Numbered from the stretch's first letter, positions 17,229 through 26,334 are shown. The stretch is 64,000 bases of DNA from Solimonas flava DSM 18980 (GCF_000426685.1 NZ_AUFV01000003.1:248001-312000); one strand, 5' to 3'. The notes: generated by a model from the letters alone, not told the origin. Numbers and translations: made by a program.

Positions 17229-18161
17229 TCAGGGCCGCATGCCGTCGATCATCGGCATGCGCTCGCGCATCAGCGCGAGGAAGCGGCGCAGGCGCGCCGG
17301 GTAGAAGCGGGCCTGCGGATAGACGAGGTAGACCGGCAGCGGCTGCGCCTCCCACTGCGGCGCGAGGCGGCGCAGCTCGCCGCGCGCGAGGTCGTCGGCG
17401 ACCAGCCAGGCCGAGACGATCGCCGCGCCGAGGCCGGCGAGCGCCGCGGTGCGCAGCGCGTACAGGCTGTCGGTGGCCAGGCGCGGGCGGATCGCGAAGC
17501 GCTCGCGGGCGCCGTCCTGCGGGCGGATCAGCGACACCTCGTCGCGATAGAAGGTGCGCAGCGCGAGCCAGGGCAGTGCGGCGAGCGCTTGTGGCGCCTC
17601 GGGCAGCGGGTTTTCGCCGAGCAGCGACGGCGCTGCGACGACGATGCGCGGCACTTCGGCGAGCCGCTGCGCGACGACCGCCGGATCGTCGACGGCGCCG
17701 ACGTGAATCGCACAGTCGACGCCATCGGCGATGAAATCCGGCTGACGATCATGCAGCAGCCACTCGACCGAGACGCGCGGATAGCGGCGCAGGTAGTCGG
17801 TCAGCGGCTCGATCAGCTGGCCCTGACCGAACGCGTGCGGCACGACCACGCGCAGCCGCCCGCCCGGCTCGTCCTGCGCGCCGCGCAGCTCGGTTTCGAG
17901 CGCTTCCCAGTCGTCGAGCAGGGCCTTGGCGCCGGCGTAGCAGCGCTCGCCGTCGGGCGTCATGCGCAGGCCGTGCGTCGAACGCTGCAGCAGACGCAGG
18001 CCGAGCGCGCGCTCCAGCGTCTGCAGGCGACGGCTGACCGTCGGCTGCGTGGTGCCGAGCTGCTCGGCGGCCGCCGACAGACTGCCGGCCTCGACGATGC
18101 GCACGAAGGTCTGCATCAGTTCGAGGCGGTCGGTTCCCGGCGTGTACGAAGCAACGGCCAT
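17229..18161 (-). CDS. LysR family transcriptional regulator
   Basis: This 310-residue LysR-type regulator has the winged helix-turn-helix at about residues 13-70 (LMQTFVRIVEAGSLSAAAEQ, then TQPTVSRRLQTLE). An effector domain follows with GVDCAIHVGAVDD, as in the CrgA/DsdC-like branch. The gene is divergent from an MFS transporter gene with 96 bases between starts, where a LysR-type T-N11-A palindrome is found. Control of the transporter is the likely role; the ligand is unknown. Confidence 0.93.
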   Translation of the reverse strand: MAVASYTPGTDRLELMQTFVRIVEAGSLSAAAEQLGTTQPTVSRRLQTLERALGLRLLQRSTHGLRMTPDGERCYAGAKALLDDWEALETELRGAQDEPGGRLRVVVPHAFGQGQLIEPLTDYLRRYPRVSVEWLLHDRQPDFIADGVDCAIHVGAVDDPAVVAQRLAEVPRIVVAAPSLLGENPLPEAPQALAALPWLALRTFYRDEVSLIRPQDGARERFAIRPRLATDSLYALRTAALAGLGAAIVSAWLVADDLARGELRRLAPQWEAQPLPVYLVYPQARFYPARLRRFLALMRERMPMIDGMRP

Positions 18162-18173
18162 GCGCGGAGCGTA

Positions 18174-18186
18174 TAGCAGATCTGCA
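18174..18186. promoter_or_regulatory. LysR-type T-N11-A operator candidate
   Basis: A perfect ten-base palindrome GCAGATCTGC (18176-18185) sits inside a T-N11-A motif (T at 18174, A at 18186), the general LysR recognition form. It lies 13 bases upstream of the LysR start and about 75 bases before the MFS start, which fits autoregulation and divergent control. Confidence 0.6.
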
Positions 18187-18257
18187 GAGGACGCGCCTAC
18201 CAGGCCGCCAGCCGCCTAAGGACAATGCGCACGTCGCTTCCAGACTGGAGCCGCTCG

Positions 18258-19475
18258 ATGTCTACCATTCAACCCATGCATGCAAACCTTTCTGCACCGA
18301 CCGCGAACCTTGCGCCTTCGCTGATCCTGCTGCTGGCCACCGCGGCCGGGCTCAGCGTCGCCTCGCTGTACTACAGCCAGCCGATGCTCGGCGTGCTCGG
18401 CGCCGATCTGCACAGCGACAGCCGGCTCGTCGGCCTGGTGCCGACTCTCACGCAACTCGGCTACGCGCTCGGCATCCTGCTGCTCGCACCGCTCGGCGAC
18501 CGCTACGACCGGCGCCGCATCATCGTCGCCAAGGCGGTGCTGCTGAGCTTCGCGCTGCTGCTCAGCGCAGCGGCGCCGGGCATCGGCTGGCTGCTGCCGG
18601 CGAGCCTCGCGGTCGGCCTGACGGCGACGCTCGCGCAGGACATCGTGCCGGCCGCCGCGACGCTGGCGCCCGACGCGCATCGCGGCAGGATCGTCGGCAC
18701 GGTGATGACCGGCCTGCTGCTCGGCATCCTGCTGTCGCGCGTGATCAGCGGCCTGCTCGCCGAGCATCTCGGCTGGCGCGCGGTCTATGTCCTCGCCGCG
18801 TTCAGCATCGCGGCGATCGGCGTCGCCGCCTGGCGCGGCCTGCCGCACTTCCGGCCGACCACACAGCTGCACTACGGCGCGCTGCTGCATTCGCTGCTGC
18901 GGCTGTGGCGCCAGCATCCGGCGCTGCGCCGCGCGGCCTGGTCGCAAGGGCTGCTGTCGCTCGGTTTCAGCGCCTTCTGGTCGACGCTCGCGATCATGCT
19001 GCACGCCCGCTTCCAGCTCGGCAGCGCGGCGGCCGGCGCCTTCGGCCTGGCCGGCGCCGCCGGCGCCCTGGCGGCGCCGCTCGCCGGCCGCCTCGCCGAC
19101 CGTTACGGGCCGGATCGCGTCGCGCGTCTCGGTGCCGGACTCGCGGCGCTGTCGTTCGCGGCGATGGCGGTCGGCCCGCTGCTGTCGATGCAGGCCCAGA
19201 TCGGCCTGATCGCGACGAGCGCGATCGGTTTCGACTTCGGCATCCAGGCCGCGCTGGTCGCGCATCAGACCATCGTCTACGGCCTCGACGCCGGCGCGCG
19301 CAGCCGCCTCAACGCGCTGCTGTTCACCGGCATGTTCGTCGGCATGGCCAGCGGCGCCGCGCTCGGCAGTCTGGCGCTCGCGCAATGGGGCTGGCCGGGC
19401 GTCGTCGCGGTCGCCACGAGCGGCGCGCTGGCAGCGCTCGCGGCACGTTCGATCGGCCGTCGCGAAGGCGACTGA
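18258..19475 (+). CDS. MFS transporter
   Basis: This 405-residue major facilitator protein has about twelve hydrophobic helices. SLYYSQPMLGVL lies in helix 1 and the loop 2-3 motif GDRYDRRRII at about residues 80-90. A second GRLADRYG motif follows in the C-terminal half. It is an inner-membrane, proton-driven exporter or importer of unknown substrate, in the branch of small-drug and sugar exporters that often pairs with a LysR gene. I chose the ATG at 18258, preceded by GGAG; an upstream in-frame ATG at 18225 would add eleven residues. Confidence 0.88.
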   Translation: MSTIQPMHANLSAPTANLAPSLILLLATAAGLSVASLYYSQPMLGVLGADLHSDSRLVGLVPTLTQLGYALGILLLAPLGDRYDRRRIIVAKAVLLSFALLLSAAAPGIGWLLPASLAVGLTATLAQDIVPAAATLAPDAHRGRIVGTVMTGLLLGILLSRVISGLLAEHLGWRAVYVLAAFSIAAIGVAAWRGLPHFRPTTQLHYGALLHSLLRLWRQHPALRRAAWSQGLLSLGFSAFWSTLAIMLHARFQLGSAAAGAFGLAGAAGALAAPLAGRLADRYGPDRVARLGAGLAALSFAAMAVGPLLSMQAQIGLIATSAIGFDFGIQAALVAHQTIVYGLDAGARSRLNALLFTGMFVGMASGAALGSLALAQWGWPGVVAVATSGALAALAARSIGRREGD

Positions 19476-19603
19476 GCCGCGTCACGCGGATTCACGGCGG
19501 CCGCTCCGGCAACGAAGCGGCCGCCGTCGCTTGTCCGACATTCAGGCAGAGCTGGCGAAGATCAGTCGGCGCGCGCCGCTGGCGCAGCGCGACACGGAGC
19601 GCC

Positions 19604-20950
19604 TCACTTGCCGATGCAGAAGCTCGCGAAGATACGCCCGAGCAGATCCTCGCTCGTGAAGCGCCCAGTGATCTCGCCGAGCGCTTCGTGCGCCAGGCGC
19701 AGGTCCTCGGCGGCGAGTTCGGGCATCGAGCGCTCGGACAGGCGCTGCGCAGCCTGCCGCAGATGCGCGGCGGCGCGGCGCAGCGCCTCGACGTGGCGCG
19801 TGCGCGCCGAGAACGCGCCTTCGCCGCCGGCGTGCAGGCCGGCGTGGCGGTGGATCGCGTCGATGAGGCTTTCGATGCCTTCACCGGTCGCCGCCGACAG
19901 ATGCAGTTCGTCCGCGCTCTCCGCACGCGTACCCAGCGTCGGGACCAGATCGCACTTGTTGTGCACGATCAGCCGCGGCAGCGACGGCGGCAGCGCTTCG
20001 AGCAGGCGCCGGTCCTCGGCACTGAGGCCGCTGCGCGCATCGACGATGAACAGCGCCAGCTCGGCCTGCTCCAGCGCGAGACGCGCACGGCGGATGCCTT
20101 CGCGTTCGACCGGATCGTCGGACTCGCGCAGGCCTGCGGTGTCGACCAGCGTCACCGGCAGACCGCGCAGATCGAGGTTCTCGCGCAGCACGTCGCGCGT
20201 GGTGCCGGCGATCTCGGTGACGATCGCGATGTCGGCGCCGGCCAGGCGATTGAGCAGCGTCGACTTGCCGACGTTCGGCCGGCCGGTCAGCGCCACGGTG
20301 TAGCCGTCGCGCAGGCGCCGGCCCTGCGCGGCCCGCGCCAGCAGCTCGTCGAGCGCGGCGCGCGCGGCTTCGAGCCTGGTGCCGAGCGCACCGTCGGCCA
20401 GCCAGTCGACGTCCTCATCGGAGAAGTCGAGCGCACCTTCGACGTACATGCGGATCTCGACGAGCTGCGCGGCGATCGCCTCGACGCGGCGCGAGAACTC
20501 GCCTTCGAGCGAGCGCTGCGCGGCGCGCGCCGCTTCGGCCGTCGCGGCATCGATCAGATCGGCGATCGCTTCGGCCTGGGCGAGATCGATGCGCTGATTC
20601 AGGAAGGCGCGTTCGGAGAACTCGCCCGGCCGCGCCAGGCGCGCACCGGCCGCGCAGGCGGCCTGCACGATCAGTTGCAGCGCGACCGGACTGCCGTGCG
20701 CCTGCAGCTCGACGACGTCCTCGCCGGTGAACGAGTGCGGTGCGGGGAAATGCAGCAGCAGGCCGCTGTCGAGCACGCTGCCGTCGGCGGCGCGGATGTG
20801 CCGCAACGCCGCCGTGCGCGGCGGCGGCAGCGGCGCGGCGAGCTGCGCGGCGATCGCGGCGGCCCGCGGACCGGACAGGCGCACGATGCCGACGCCGCCA
20901 CGACCGGGAGCGGTGGCGACGGCAACGATGGTGTCGTTCGGAATCGGCAT
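19604..20950 (-). CDS. mnmE: tRNA uridine-5-carboxymethylaminomethyl modification GTPase MnmE
   Basis: MnmE works with MnmG to modify the wobble uridine of certain tRNAs. The 448-residue protein has the N-terminal folate-binding domain, the helical domain and an inserted GTPase domain. GTPase motifs are GRPNVGKST near residue 222, DTAGLR and NKCD, and the characteristic C-terminus is FCIGK. It follows yidC by 75 bases in the conserved rpmH-rnpA-yidD-yidC-mnmE order. The usual neighbours mnmG, rsmG and parAB do not follow it in this window. Confidence 0.97.
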   Translation of the reverse strand: MPIPNDTIVAVATAPGRGGVGIVRLSGPRAAAIAAQLAAPLPPPRTAALRHIRAADGSVLDSGLLLHFPAPHSFTGEDVVELQAHGSPVALQLIVQAACAAGARLARPGEFSERAFLNQRIDLAQAEAIADLIDAATAEAARAAQRSLEGEFSRRVEAIAAQLVEIRMYVEGALDFSDEDVDWLADGALGTRLEAARAALDELLARAAQGRRLRDGYTVALTGRPNVGKSTLLNRLAGADIAIVTEIAGTTRDVLRENLDLRGLPVTLVDTAGLRESDDPVEREGIRRARLALEQAELALFIVDARSGLSAEDRRLLEALPPSLPRLIVHNKCDLVPTLGTRAESADELHLSAATGEGIESLIDAIHRHAGLHAGGEGAFSARTRHVEALRRAAAHLRQAAQRLSERSMPELAAEDLRLAHEALGEITGRFTSEDLLGRIFASFCIGK

Positions 20951-21025
20951 ACCGGCGAGTCTAGCGAGCCGGAGCGCCGCGGCATCGACCGCGCGCCGGT
21001 GCCGGCCGGCGCGCGGTCGGGCAGG

Positions 21026-22687
21026 CTAGCGCTTGAGGCCTTCGCCGGCGAGGCGCCGCGTGATGACCCACTGCTGGGCGATGCTGATCAGGCCGTTGAC
21101 GACCCAGTACAGCACGAGGCCGGACTGGAAGAACGCGAAGAACGCGGTCAGGCCGATCGGCATGATCTGCATGACGCGCTGCTGCGTCGGGTCCATCGCC
21201 GTGTTGCCCGACATCTTCTGCTGGATGAACATCGTGATGCCGTAGAGCACCGGCAGCACGTAGAACGGATCGGGCGCGGACAGGTCCTGCAGCCACAGCA
21301 TGAACGGCGCCTGGCGCAGCTCGACCGATTCGAGCAGCACCCAGTACAGGGAGATGAAGATCGGGAACTGCACGAGGATCGGCCAGCAGCCCGCGAGCGG
21401 GTTGAAGCCCTCCTTCTTGTACAGATCCATCATCGCCTTCTGCAGGCGTTCGCGGTCGTCGGCATAGCGCTCGCGGATGTCCTGGATCTTCGGGCCGAAG
21501 ACCTTCATCTTCGCCATCGAGCGGTACTGCGCCTCGGACAGCTTGTACAGCGCGAGCTTGACGACGATCGTCAGCAGGACGATCGCGACGCCCCAGTTGC
21601 CGGTCCAGGTGTGGAACAGCTTGAGCACCCAGAACATCGGCCGGGCGATCGCCTTGAGGATGCCGTAGTCCAGCGTCAGCTCGAAGCCCGGCGCCACATC
21701 GTCGACGCGGTCCTGCAGCTTCGGGCCGACATAGAGCTTGGTATCGAACCGGTGCTCGGCGCCGGCCGGCACGGCGACGCTGGCGCCGACCACCTGCGCA
21801 CGGTAACCGCCGGCCTCGCGCGGACGCGCGCTGTAGCGCAGCGTCTCGCCCGCCGGCGGCACGATGGCGGCGACGAAGTAGTGCTGCAGGATGGTGATCC
21901 AGCCGCCGGTCTGCTGCGTGTCGAAGCCGTCGGATGCCAGCTTGTCGAGCGCGGTCTTCTTGAACTTGTAGCTGTCGCTGCCCGGCTCCGACTGCTGATA
22001 GAAGCCGACACCGGTGAAGGTGTGCGCGAACTTGGGTTCGCCGTCGGGCTTGAACTCGTTGCGCACCAATCGCGCATACGGGCTGACCGTGAGCTCGGCG
22101 CCACTGCCGTTGCGGATCGTCTGGCTCAGCTCGATCTGGTAGCTGTCGCGGTGGAAGCGATAGGTCTTCTGCGCCTGCAGGCCGTCGGCGCCCTGATAGC
22201 TCAGGGTCACGTCGAGCGTGTCCTGGCCTTCGGCGAGCTGGTACTGGGCCTGCGCGCTGCTGAACGGCGTCTTGTCGGTGACCAGCGCCTTGTCGGAGCC
22301 GGCGAGGCCGCTTTGCAGCACGAACAGGCGGCCGTTGCGATCGTCGAGCAGCGACATCGGTTCGGGCTTGTTCTTGGCCGCCGGGTACTGGCGCAGTTCG
22401 AGACGACGCAGCTCGCCGCCGAGCGTAGAGATCTCGGCGATGTAGACGTCGGTTTCGACGCGGATGCGCTGCACGGGCGCCGCCGTCGACGCCGGCGCCG
22501 GCTCGTCGCCGGCCTCGGTCGCGGCCACCGTCGCCGCGCTGGGCGCCGCGGCATCAGCCGGCGCCGGTGCGGATTCATCCGCGACGGGCGACGGCTGGTG
22601 GTTGCCGTAGTCCTTCTGCCAGGCCTGGTAGAGGAAGAAAAGAACGACGCCGAGCAGCGCGATCAGGATAAAGCGACGGTTTTCCAT
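21026..22687 (-). CDS. yidC: Membrane protein insertase YidC
   Basis: YidC inserts and folds inner-membrane proteins with or without the Sec translocon. The 553-residue protein starts with the signal-anchor helix MENRRFILIALLGVVLFFLY. A large periplasmic domain follows (about residues 60-340), then five-helix conserved core segments such as GCWPILVQFPIFISLYWVL and QQKMSGN. It ends with the basic EGLKR. I chose the ATG at 22687 because it gives the standard N-terminus. The yidD stop lies five bases upstream. Confidence 0.97.
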   Translation of the reverse strand: MENRRFILIALLGVVLFFLYQAWQKDYGNHQPSPVADESAPAPADAAAPSAATVAATEAGDEPAPASTAAPVQRIRVETDVYIAEISTLGGELRRLELRQYPAAKNKPEPMSLLDDRNGRLFVLQSGLAGSDKALVTDKTPFSSAQAQYQLAEGQDTLDVTLSYQGADGLQAQKTYRFHRDSYQIELSQTIRNGSGAELTVSPYARLVRNEFKPDGEPKFAHTFTGVGFYQQSEPGSDSYKFKKTALDKLASDGFDTQQTGGWITILQHYFVAAIVPPAGETLRYSARPREAGGYRAQVVGASVAVPAGAEHRFDTKLYVGPKLQDRVDDVAPGFELTLDYGILKAIARPMFWVLKLFHTWTGNWGVAIVLLTIVVKLALYKLSEAQYRSMAKMKVFGPKIQDIRERYADDRERLQKAMMDLYKKEGFNPLAGCWPILVQFPIFISLYWVLLESVELRQAPFMLWLQDLSAPDPFYVLPVLYGITMFIQQKMSGNTAMDPTQQRVMQIMPIGLTAFFAFFQSGLVLYWVVNGLISIAQQWVITRRLAGEGLKR

Positions 22688-22691
22688 CGTT

Positions 22692-22988
22692 TCAGGCTTC
22701 GTGGTGAGCGGAACCGCAGGCGCAGGCACGGCGCCCCGGCGGTGGGGGCGGGACAGGATCGTATCCGCCGGCGTTGAGAGGATGACAGCGGCCGATGCGG
22801 CGCAAGGCGAGCCAGCCGCCGCGCAAGGGACCGTGCAGGCCGATCGCGTCGACCGCGTAGTGCGAGCAGCTCGGATAGAAGCGGCAGCGGGGGCCCAGCA
22901 ACGGGCTCAACAGCAGCTGATAGCCGCGGATCAGGACGATGGCGCAGCGGCCGACGAGACGACCGATGAAGCTGAGATACGGGTCCAC
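22692..22988 (-). CDS. yidD: YidD, membrane protein insertion efficiency factor
   Basis: This 98-residue protein carries the YidD signature [20 protein letters not shown] followed by SHYAVDAI and GGYDPVP. YidD is a membrane-associated helper of YidC-dependent insertion. The GTG start at 22988 lies inside rnpA, so the two reading frames overlap by 58 bases, a common arrangement at this locus. The C-terminal tail is proline-, cysteine- and histidine-rich. Confidence 0.94.
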   Translation of the reverse strand: MDPYLSFIGRLVGRCAIVLIRGYQLLLSPLLGPRCRFYPSCSHYAVDAIGLHGPLRGGWLALRRIGRCHPLNAGGYDPVPPPPPGRRACACGSAHHEA

Positions 22989-23305
22989 AATCGCTCCAGG
23001 CTCTGGCGCAGCGGAGACTGGAGTATCCGGCTGCCGGGCTTGACGAGAATGACCAGATCGACACTCGGCAGTCGCGCCTGATGGAGGCGGAAGCTCTCGC
23101 GGACCTGACGCTTGACCCGGTTGCGATCGGTTGCCAGCGCAAGCGCTTTCTTCGAGACCGCCAGACCGAGTCGGGCGTGGCCGACCTTATTGACGGCGGC
23201 CACTGCCGTCAAACCCCGTTCGTGTACTCGGAACCCGCGCTCGAAGACAGCCTTGAATTCGGCGGGTTTCAGCAAGCGGGCGCGCCGCGGAAAGCGCGCC
23301 GTCAT
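22931..23305 (-). CDS. rnpA: Ribonuclease P protein component
   Basis: RnpA is the protein cofactor of ribonuclease P, which trims the 5' ends of tRNAs. In its 124 residues the RNR-type signature is [16 protein letters not shown], preceded by RLGLAVSKK. It starts 18 bases after the rpmH stop and overlaps yidD at its end. Length is typical (about 120). Confidence 0.96.
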   Translation of the reverse strand: MTARFPRRARLLKPAEFKAVFERGFRVHERGLTAVAAVNKVGHARLGLAVSKKALALATDRNRVKRQVRESFRLHQARLPSVDLVILVKPGSRILQSPLRQSLERLWTRISASSVVSSAAAPSS

Positions 23306-23323
23306 TCGCGAAAACTCCGAGCC

Positions 23324-23461
23324 TTACGGAACGAGGCGCTTGCGACCCTTGGCGCGGCGGCGCGACAGCACCAGACGACCGCCCTTGGTCGCCATGCGGG
23401 CACGGAACCCGTGCGTGCGCTTGCGACGCAGCTTCTTCGGCTGATAAGTGCGCTTCGACAT
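23324..23461 (-). CDS. rpmH: Ribosomal protein bL34
   Basis: This 45-residue, highly basic protein begins [20 protein letters not shown] and ends [10 protein letters not shown], the bL34 signature. It is part of the 50S subunit near the exit of domain III of 23S rRNA. AGGTG lies just upstream of the ATG. It is the first gene of the rpmH-rnpA-yidD-yidC-mnmE transcript and is divergent from dnaA. Confidence 0.97.
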   Translation of the reverse strand: MSKRTYQPKKLRRKRTHGFRARMATKGGRLVLSRRRAKGRKRLVP

Positions 23462-23500
23462 GAATCACCTAAACGGTTGGCAAACACAAAAAGGGCGCGG

Positions 23501-23529
23501 AGTGTACCGGCTGGCGGAAATGTGTTCAA
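23501..23529 (-). promoter_or_regulatory. Sigma-70 promoter for rpmH
   Basis: On the minus strand a -35 TTGAAC (23524-23529) and a -10 TACACT (23501-23506) are separated by 17 bases. The spacing and position, about 40 bases before the rpmH ATG, fit a housekeeping promoter. Confidence 0.7.
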
Positions 23530-23549
23530 GGCCACCGCTTGCGCAAAGC

Positions 23550-23558
23550 TGTGGATAA
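23550..23558 (-). promoter_or_regulatory. Consensus DnaA box upstream of dnaA
   Basis: The nine bases are the perfect DnaA box TTATCCACA read on the minus strand. The box lies in the rpmH-dnaA gap, 15 bases before a TATAAA sequence at 23573-23578 that could be the dnaA -10 element. It would therefore cover the -35 region, which fits DnaA autoregulation. Confidence 0.8.
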
Positions 23559-23654
23559 GTTGTGACCGAAACTATAAACTTCCGGTCCGGCGCCCGCGCG
23601 CGCTCCCACCGTTGCACGGTCGTGCCCACGACCGCGTCTCACACCCAAAAATCA

Positions 23655-24992
23655 ATGCAAGAAGAGGATCTCTGGGCGCAGTGCGTGCGCTGGCTGGAAG
23701 GTGAATTGCCGGACCGCGACATCCATACCTGGATTCGCCCGCTGCAACCCGTTTTCGTACGCGATCGCCTCACGCTGCTGGCGCCGAACCGCATGGTGCT
23801 CGAACGTGTCCGCCAGGACTTTCTCGAGCTGATCCGTCGCGGAATCAAGGTCAGCGGCGGCCGCGACATCAGCGAGGTCGAGATTGCTGTCGGCGCAGTC
23901 GATGCGCGCGCTGCGGCGAGCAGCGGTCCGGCCGGCGTCGAACCGGCACCCGCGGTCGAGGAACCGGCACCGCTGCCGTCCGGAAAGCTGAACCCGGACT
24001 ACACCTTCAAGAACTTCATCGAAGGCAAGTCGAACTCGCACGCGCGAGCGGCAGCCCAGCATGTCGTCGAGGAGCCGGGCGGCACCTACAACCCGCTGCT
24101 GATCTACGGCAGCTCCGGCCTCGGCAAGACGCACTTGATGCACGCGGTCGGCAACGCGCTGCAGGCTGACCGCCGTGCTCGCGTCGTCTATGTCGGCGCC
24201 GAGCAGTGGATGAACCAGTTCACGGCCGCCATCCGCCACGGCCGCATGGACGAGTTCAAGAACCTGTATCGCTCGATCGACGCGCTGCTGATCGACGACA
24301 TCCATTTCTTCGCGCACAAGGAACGGACCCAGGAAGAGTTCTTCCACACGTTCAACGCGCTGATCGACGGCCGCAAGCAGATCGTGCTGACGTCCGACCG
24401 CTATCCGAAGGACGTCGACGGCATCGACGACCGACTGAAATCGCGTTTCACGTGGGGGTTGTCGGTCGCGGTCGAGCCGCCGGATCTGGAGACGCGCGTC
24501 GCGATCCTGCTGGCCAAGGCCGACCAGAACAAGGTCGCGTTGCCCAAGGAAGTGGCACTGTTCGTCGCCCAGCGCGTGCGCTCGAACGTGCGCGAACTGG
24601 AGGGTGCGCTGCTGCGCCTGTCGGCCAGTTCCCGCCTGCGCGGCGAACCGCTGACCGTCGAATTCGCGCGCGCCACGCTCAAGGACATGCTGGCGGCCTA
24701 CGAGCGCATGGTGACGATCGACAACATCAAACGCACGGTGGCGGCGTACTACAACATCCGCGTCGCCGACCTGAACTCGCCACGCCGTACGCGCTCGCTG
24801 GCGCGGCCGCGTCAGGTGGCGATGGCGCTGGCCAAGGAACTGACGCAGCACTCGCTGCCCGAGATCGGCGAAGCCTTCGGCAAGGATCACACGACCGTGC
24901 TGCATGCCTGCCGCAAGATCGCCGAGCTGCGCGAAGAAGATGTGAAGTACCGGGAAGACTACGAAAACCTGCAACGGCAGCTCGGTTTTTGA
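23655..24992 (+). CDS. dnaA: Chromosomal replication initiator protein DnaA
   Basis: DnaA binds DnaA boxes and opens the origin. From the ATG at 23655 the protein has 445 residues. It starts MQEEDLWAQCVRWLEGELPD, the family's domain I. Walker A GSSGLGKTHL lies near residue 152, Walker B LLIDDIHF near 210, and the DNA-binding signature FGKDHTTVLHACRKI at the C-terminus. An in-frame GTG at 23562 would add 31 residues unlike the family and begins upstream of the likely -10, so I reject it. No clear Shine-Dalgarno sequence precedes the chosen ATG. Confidence 0.96.
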   Translation: MQEEDLWAQCVRWLEGELPDRDIHTWIRPLQPVFVRDRLTLLAPNRMVLERVRQDFLELIRRGIKVSGGRDISEVEIAVGAVDARAAASSGPAGVEPAPAVEEPAPLPSGKLNPDYTFKNFIEGKSNSHARAAAQHVVEEPGGTYNPLLIYGSSGLGKTHLMHAVGNALQADRRARVVYVGAEQWMNQFTAAIRHGRMDEFKNLYRSIDALLIDDIHFFAHKERTQEEFFHTFNALIDGRKQIVLTSDRYPKDVDGIDDRLKSRFTWGLSVAVEPPDLETRVAILLAKADQNKVALPKEVALFVAQRVRSNVRELEGALLRLSASSRLRGEPLTVEFARATLKDMLAAYERMVTIDNIKRTVAAYYNIRVADLNSPRRTRSLARPRQVAMALAKELTQHSLPEIGEAFGKDHTTVLHACRKIAELREEDVKYREDYENLQRQLGF

Positions 24993-25233
24993 CAAGCTGT
25001 GGGCCGGAACAGGGACGACTATGGGGGCACGGCTTGGTACAAGCTGTGGATAAAATCAGTCCAGATTTTATGCACAGGATCCAAGGGGGCTTCTTGGAGT
25101 ATGAACAGGTTCTGTAGTTCTGCTGTAAGTATTTAATTTTTATACATATAAATTAGATATCCACAGCACTGTCGCGAGTCTATTGTTGTTAGATTTGAAT
25201 TTGTTCGAAAGACAAGGGTGATGGGATAAGGCT
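24993..25233. other. Probable oriC in the dnaA-dnaN gap
   Basis: The 241-base gap holds a perfect DnaA box (25045-25053, minus strand) and two boxes with one mismatch (25068-25076 and 25157-25165, plus strand). An AT-rich run at about 25126-25160 could unwind. The surrounding DNA is GC-rich, so this stretch stands out. Position beside dnaA and next to the strand switch of housekeeping genes agrees with an origin; a second box cluster may lie before dnaA. Confidence 0.75.
25045..25053 (-). promoter_or_regulatory. Consensus DnaA box in oriC candidate
   Basis: The nine bases read TTATCCACA on the minus strand, an exact DnaA box. The near-match TTATGCACA (25068-25076) follows 14 bases later on the opposite strand. 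Confidence 0.85.
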
Positions 25234-26334
25234 ATGAAACTGCAAGTGGGGCGAAATGAATTGCTGTCGGCGCTGTCGGCGGTCATTGGCGTCGTCGAGC
25301 GCAGGCAGACCTTGCCGGTCCTGTCGAACTTCCTTCTGGAACTCAAAGATGACGAGCTGATCGTCACCGGCACCGATCTGGAGATCGAGCTGGAGGCCCG
25401 GGCTCGCGTGCAGAATCTGGCGCCGGGCCGGGCGACCGTCCCGGCCCGCAAGCTCTTCGATATCTGCCGTGGTCTGCCTGAAGGGGCCGAAATCAGCCTG
25501 GATGTCGGCAGCGACAAAGCCTTGCTCAAGTCCGGGCGCAGTCGTTACTCGCTGTCCTGCCTGAAGGCGGAAGAGTTTCCGGCGCTCGGCCGCGTCAGCG
25601 AAGGCAAGACGCTGAGCCTGCCGCGCCAGCAGCTGCGGGGCCTGATCGAGCGCACGCAGTTCGCGATGGCGCAACAGGATGTCCGTTACTACCTCAACGG
25701 CACCTTGCTTGAAGTCGACGCCAAGCGCGTCCGCGCGGTTGCCACCGACGGGCATCGTCTGGCGCTGAGCGAGATTGAAGTCGAGACCGGCGTGGGCGAG
25801 AAACTGCAGGTGATCGTGCCGCGCAAGGCGGTGCTGGAACTGCAGCGTCTGCTCGACGCAACCGAGGAGCCGGCGACGGTGAAGATCGGAGCGTCGCAGA
25901 TCGAAGTCGATCTGGACGTGGTGCGCCTGACGACGAAGCTGATCGATGGCCGCTTCCCGGACTACGAGCGGGTGGTGCCGGAATCGGGTGACAAGAAGCT
26001 GCAGGCCGACCGCGAAACCGTGAAGCGGGCGCTGGCCCGCACGGCGATCCTTTCGAACGAGAAGTTCCGCGGCGTGCGTCTGACGATCGAGGGCAGCAAG
26101 CTCAGCCTGCAGACGCACAATCCCGAGCACGAGGAGGCGGAGGAGGATCTCGAGGTCAGCTATGAAGGCGGCCCGATCGAGATCGGCTTCAACGTCAACT
26201 ATCTGCTCGATGCGCTCGGCGCACTGAACAGCGAGCAGTTCGTGATGGAGCTGAAGAACGCGGATTCGAGCGGATTGATACATGCCGCCGACAGTCTTGC
26301 GAGCAAGTACGTCGTCATGCCGATGCGACTCTGA
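25234..26334 (+). CDS. dnaN: DNA polymerase III beta sliding clamp
   Basis: DnaN is the ring-shaped processivity clamp of the replicative polymerase. The 366-residue protein matches the family length and has the three repeated clamp domains. It starts MKLQVGRNELLSALSAVIGV, contains RRQTLPVLSNFL and ATDGHRLAL, and ends SKYVVMPMRL. It follows the oriC candidate and is succeeded by recF after 30 bases. Confidence 0.98.
   Translation: MKLQVGRNELLSALSAVIGVVERRQTLPVLSNFLLELKDDELIVTGTDLEIELEARARVQNLAPGRATVPARKLFDICRGLPEGAEISLDVGSDKALLKSGRSRYSLSCLKAEEFPALGRVSEGKTLSLPRQQLRGLIERTQFAMAQQDVRYYLNGTLLEVDAKRVRAVATDGHRLALSEIEVETGVGEKLQVIVPRKAVLELQRLLDATEEPATVKIGASQIEVDLDVVRLTTKLIDGRFPDYERVVPESGDKKLQADRETVKRALARTAILSNEKFRGVRLTIEGSKLSLQTHNPEHEEAEEDLEVSYEGGPIEIGFNVNYLLDALGALNSEQFVMELKNADSSGLIHAADSLASKYVVMPMRL

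Noticed and set aside
23562-23654. 31-residue N-terminal extension of DnaA from a GTG
   Set aside because: The added residues do not look like DnaA domain I, and the GTG lies upstream of the likely dnaA -10 element.
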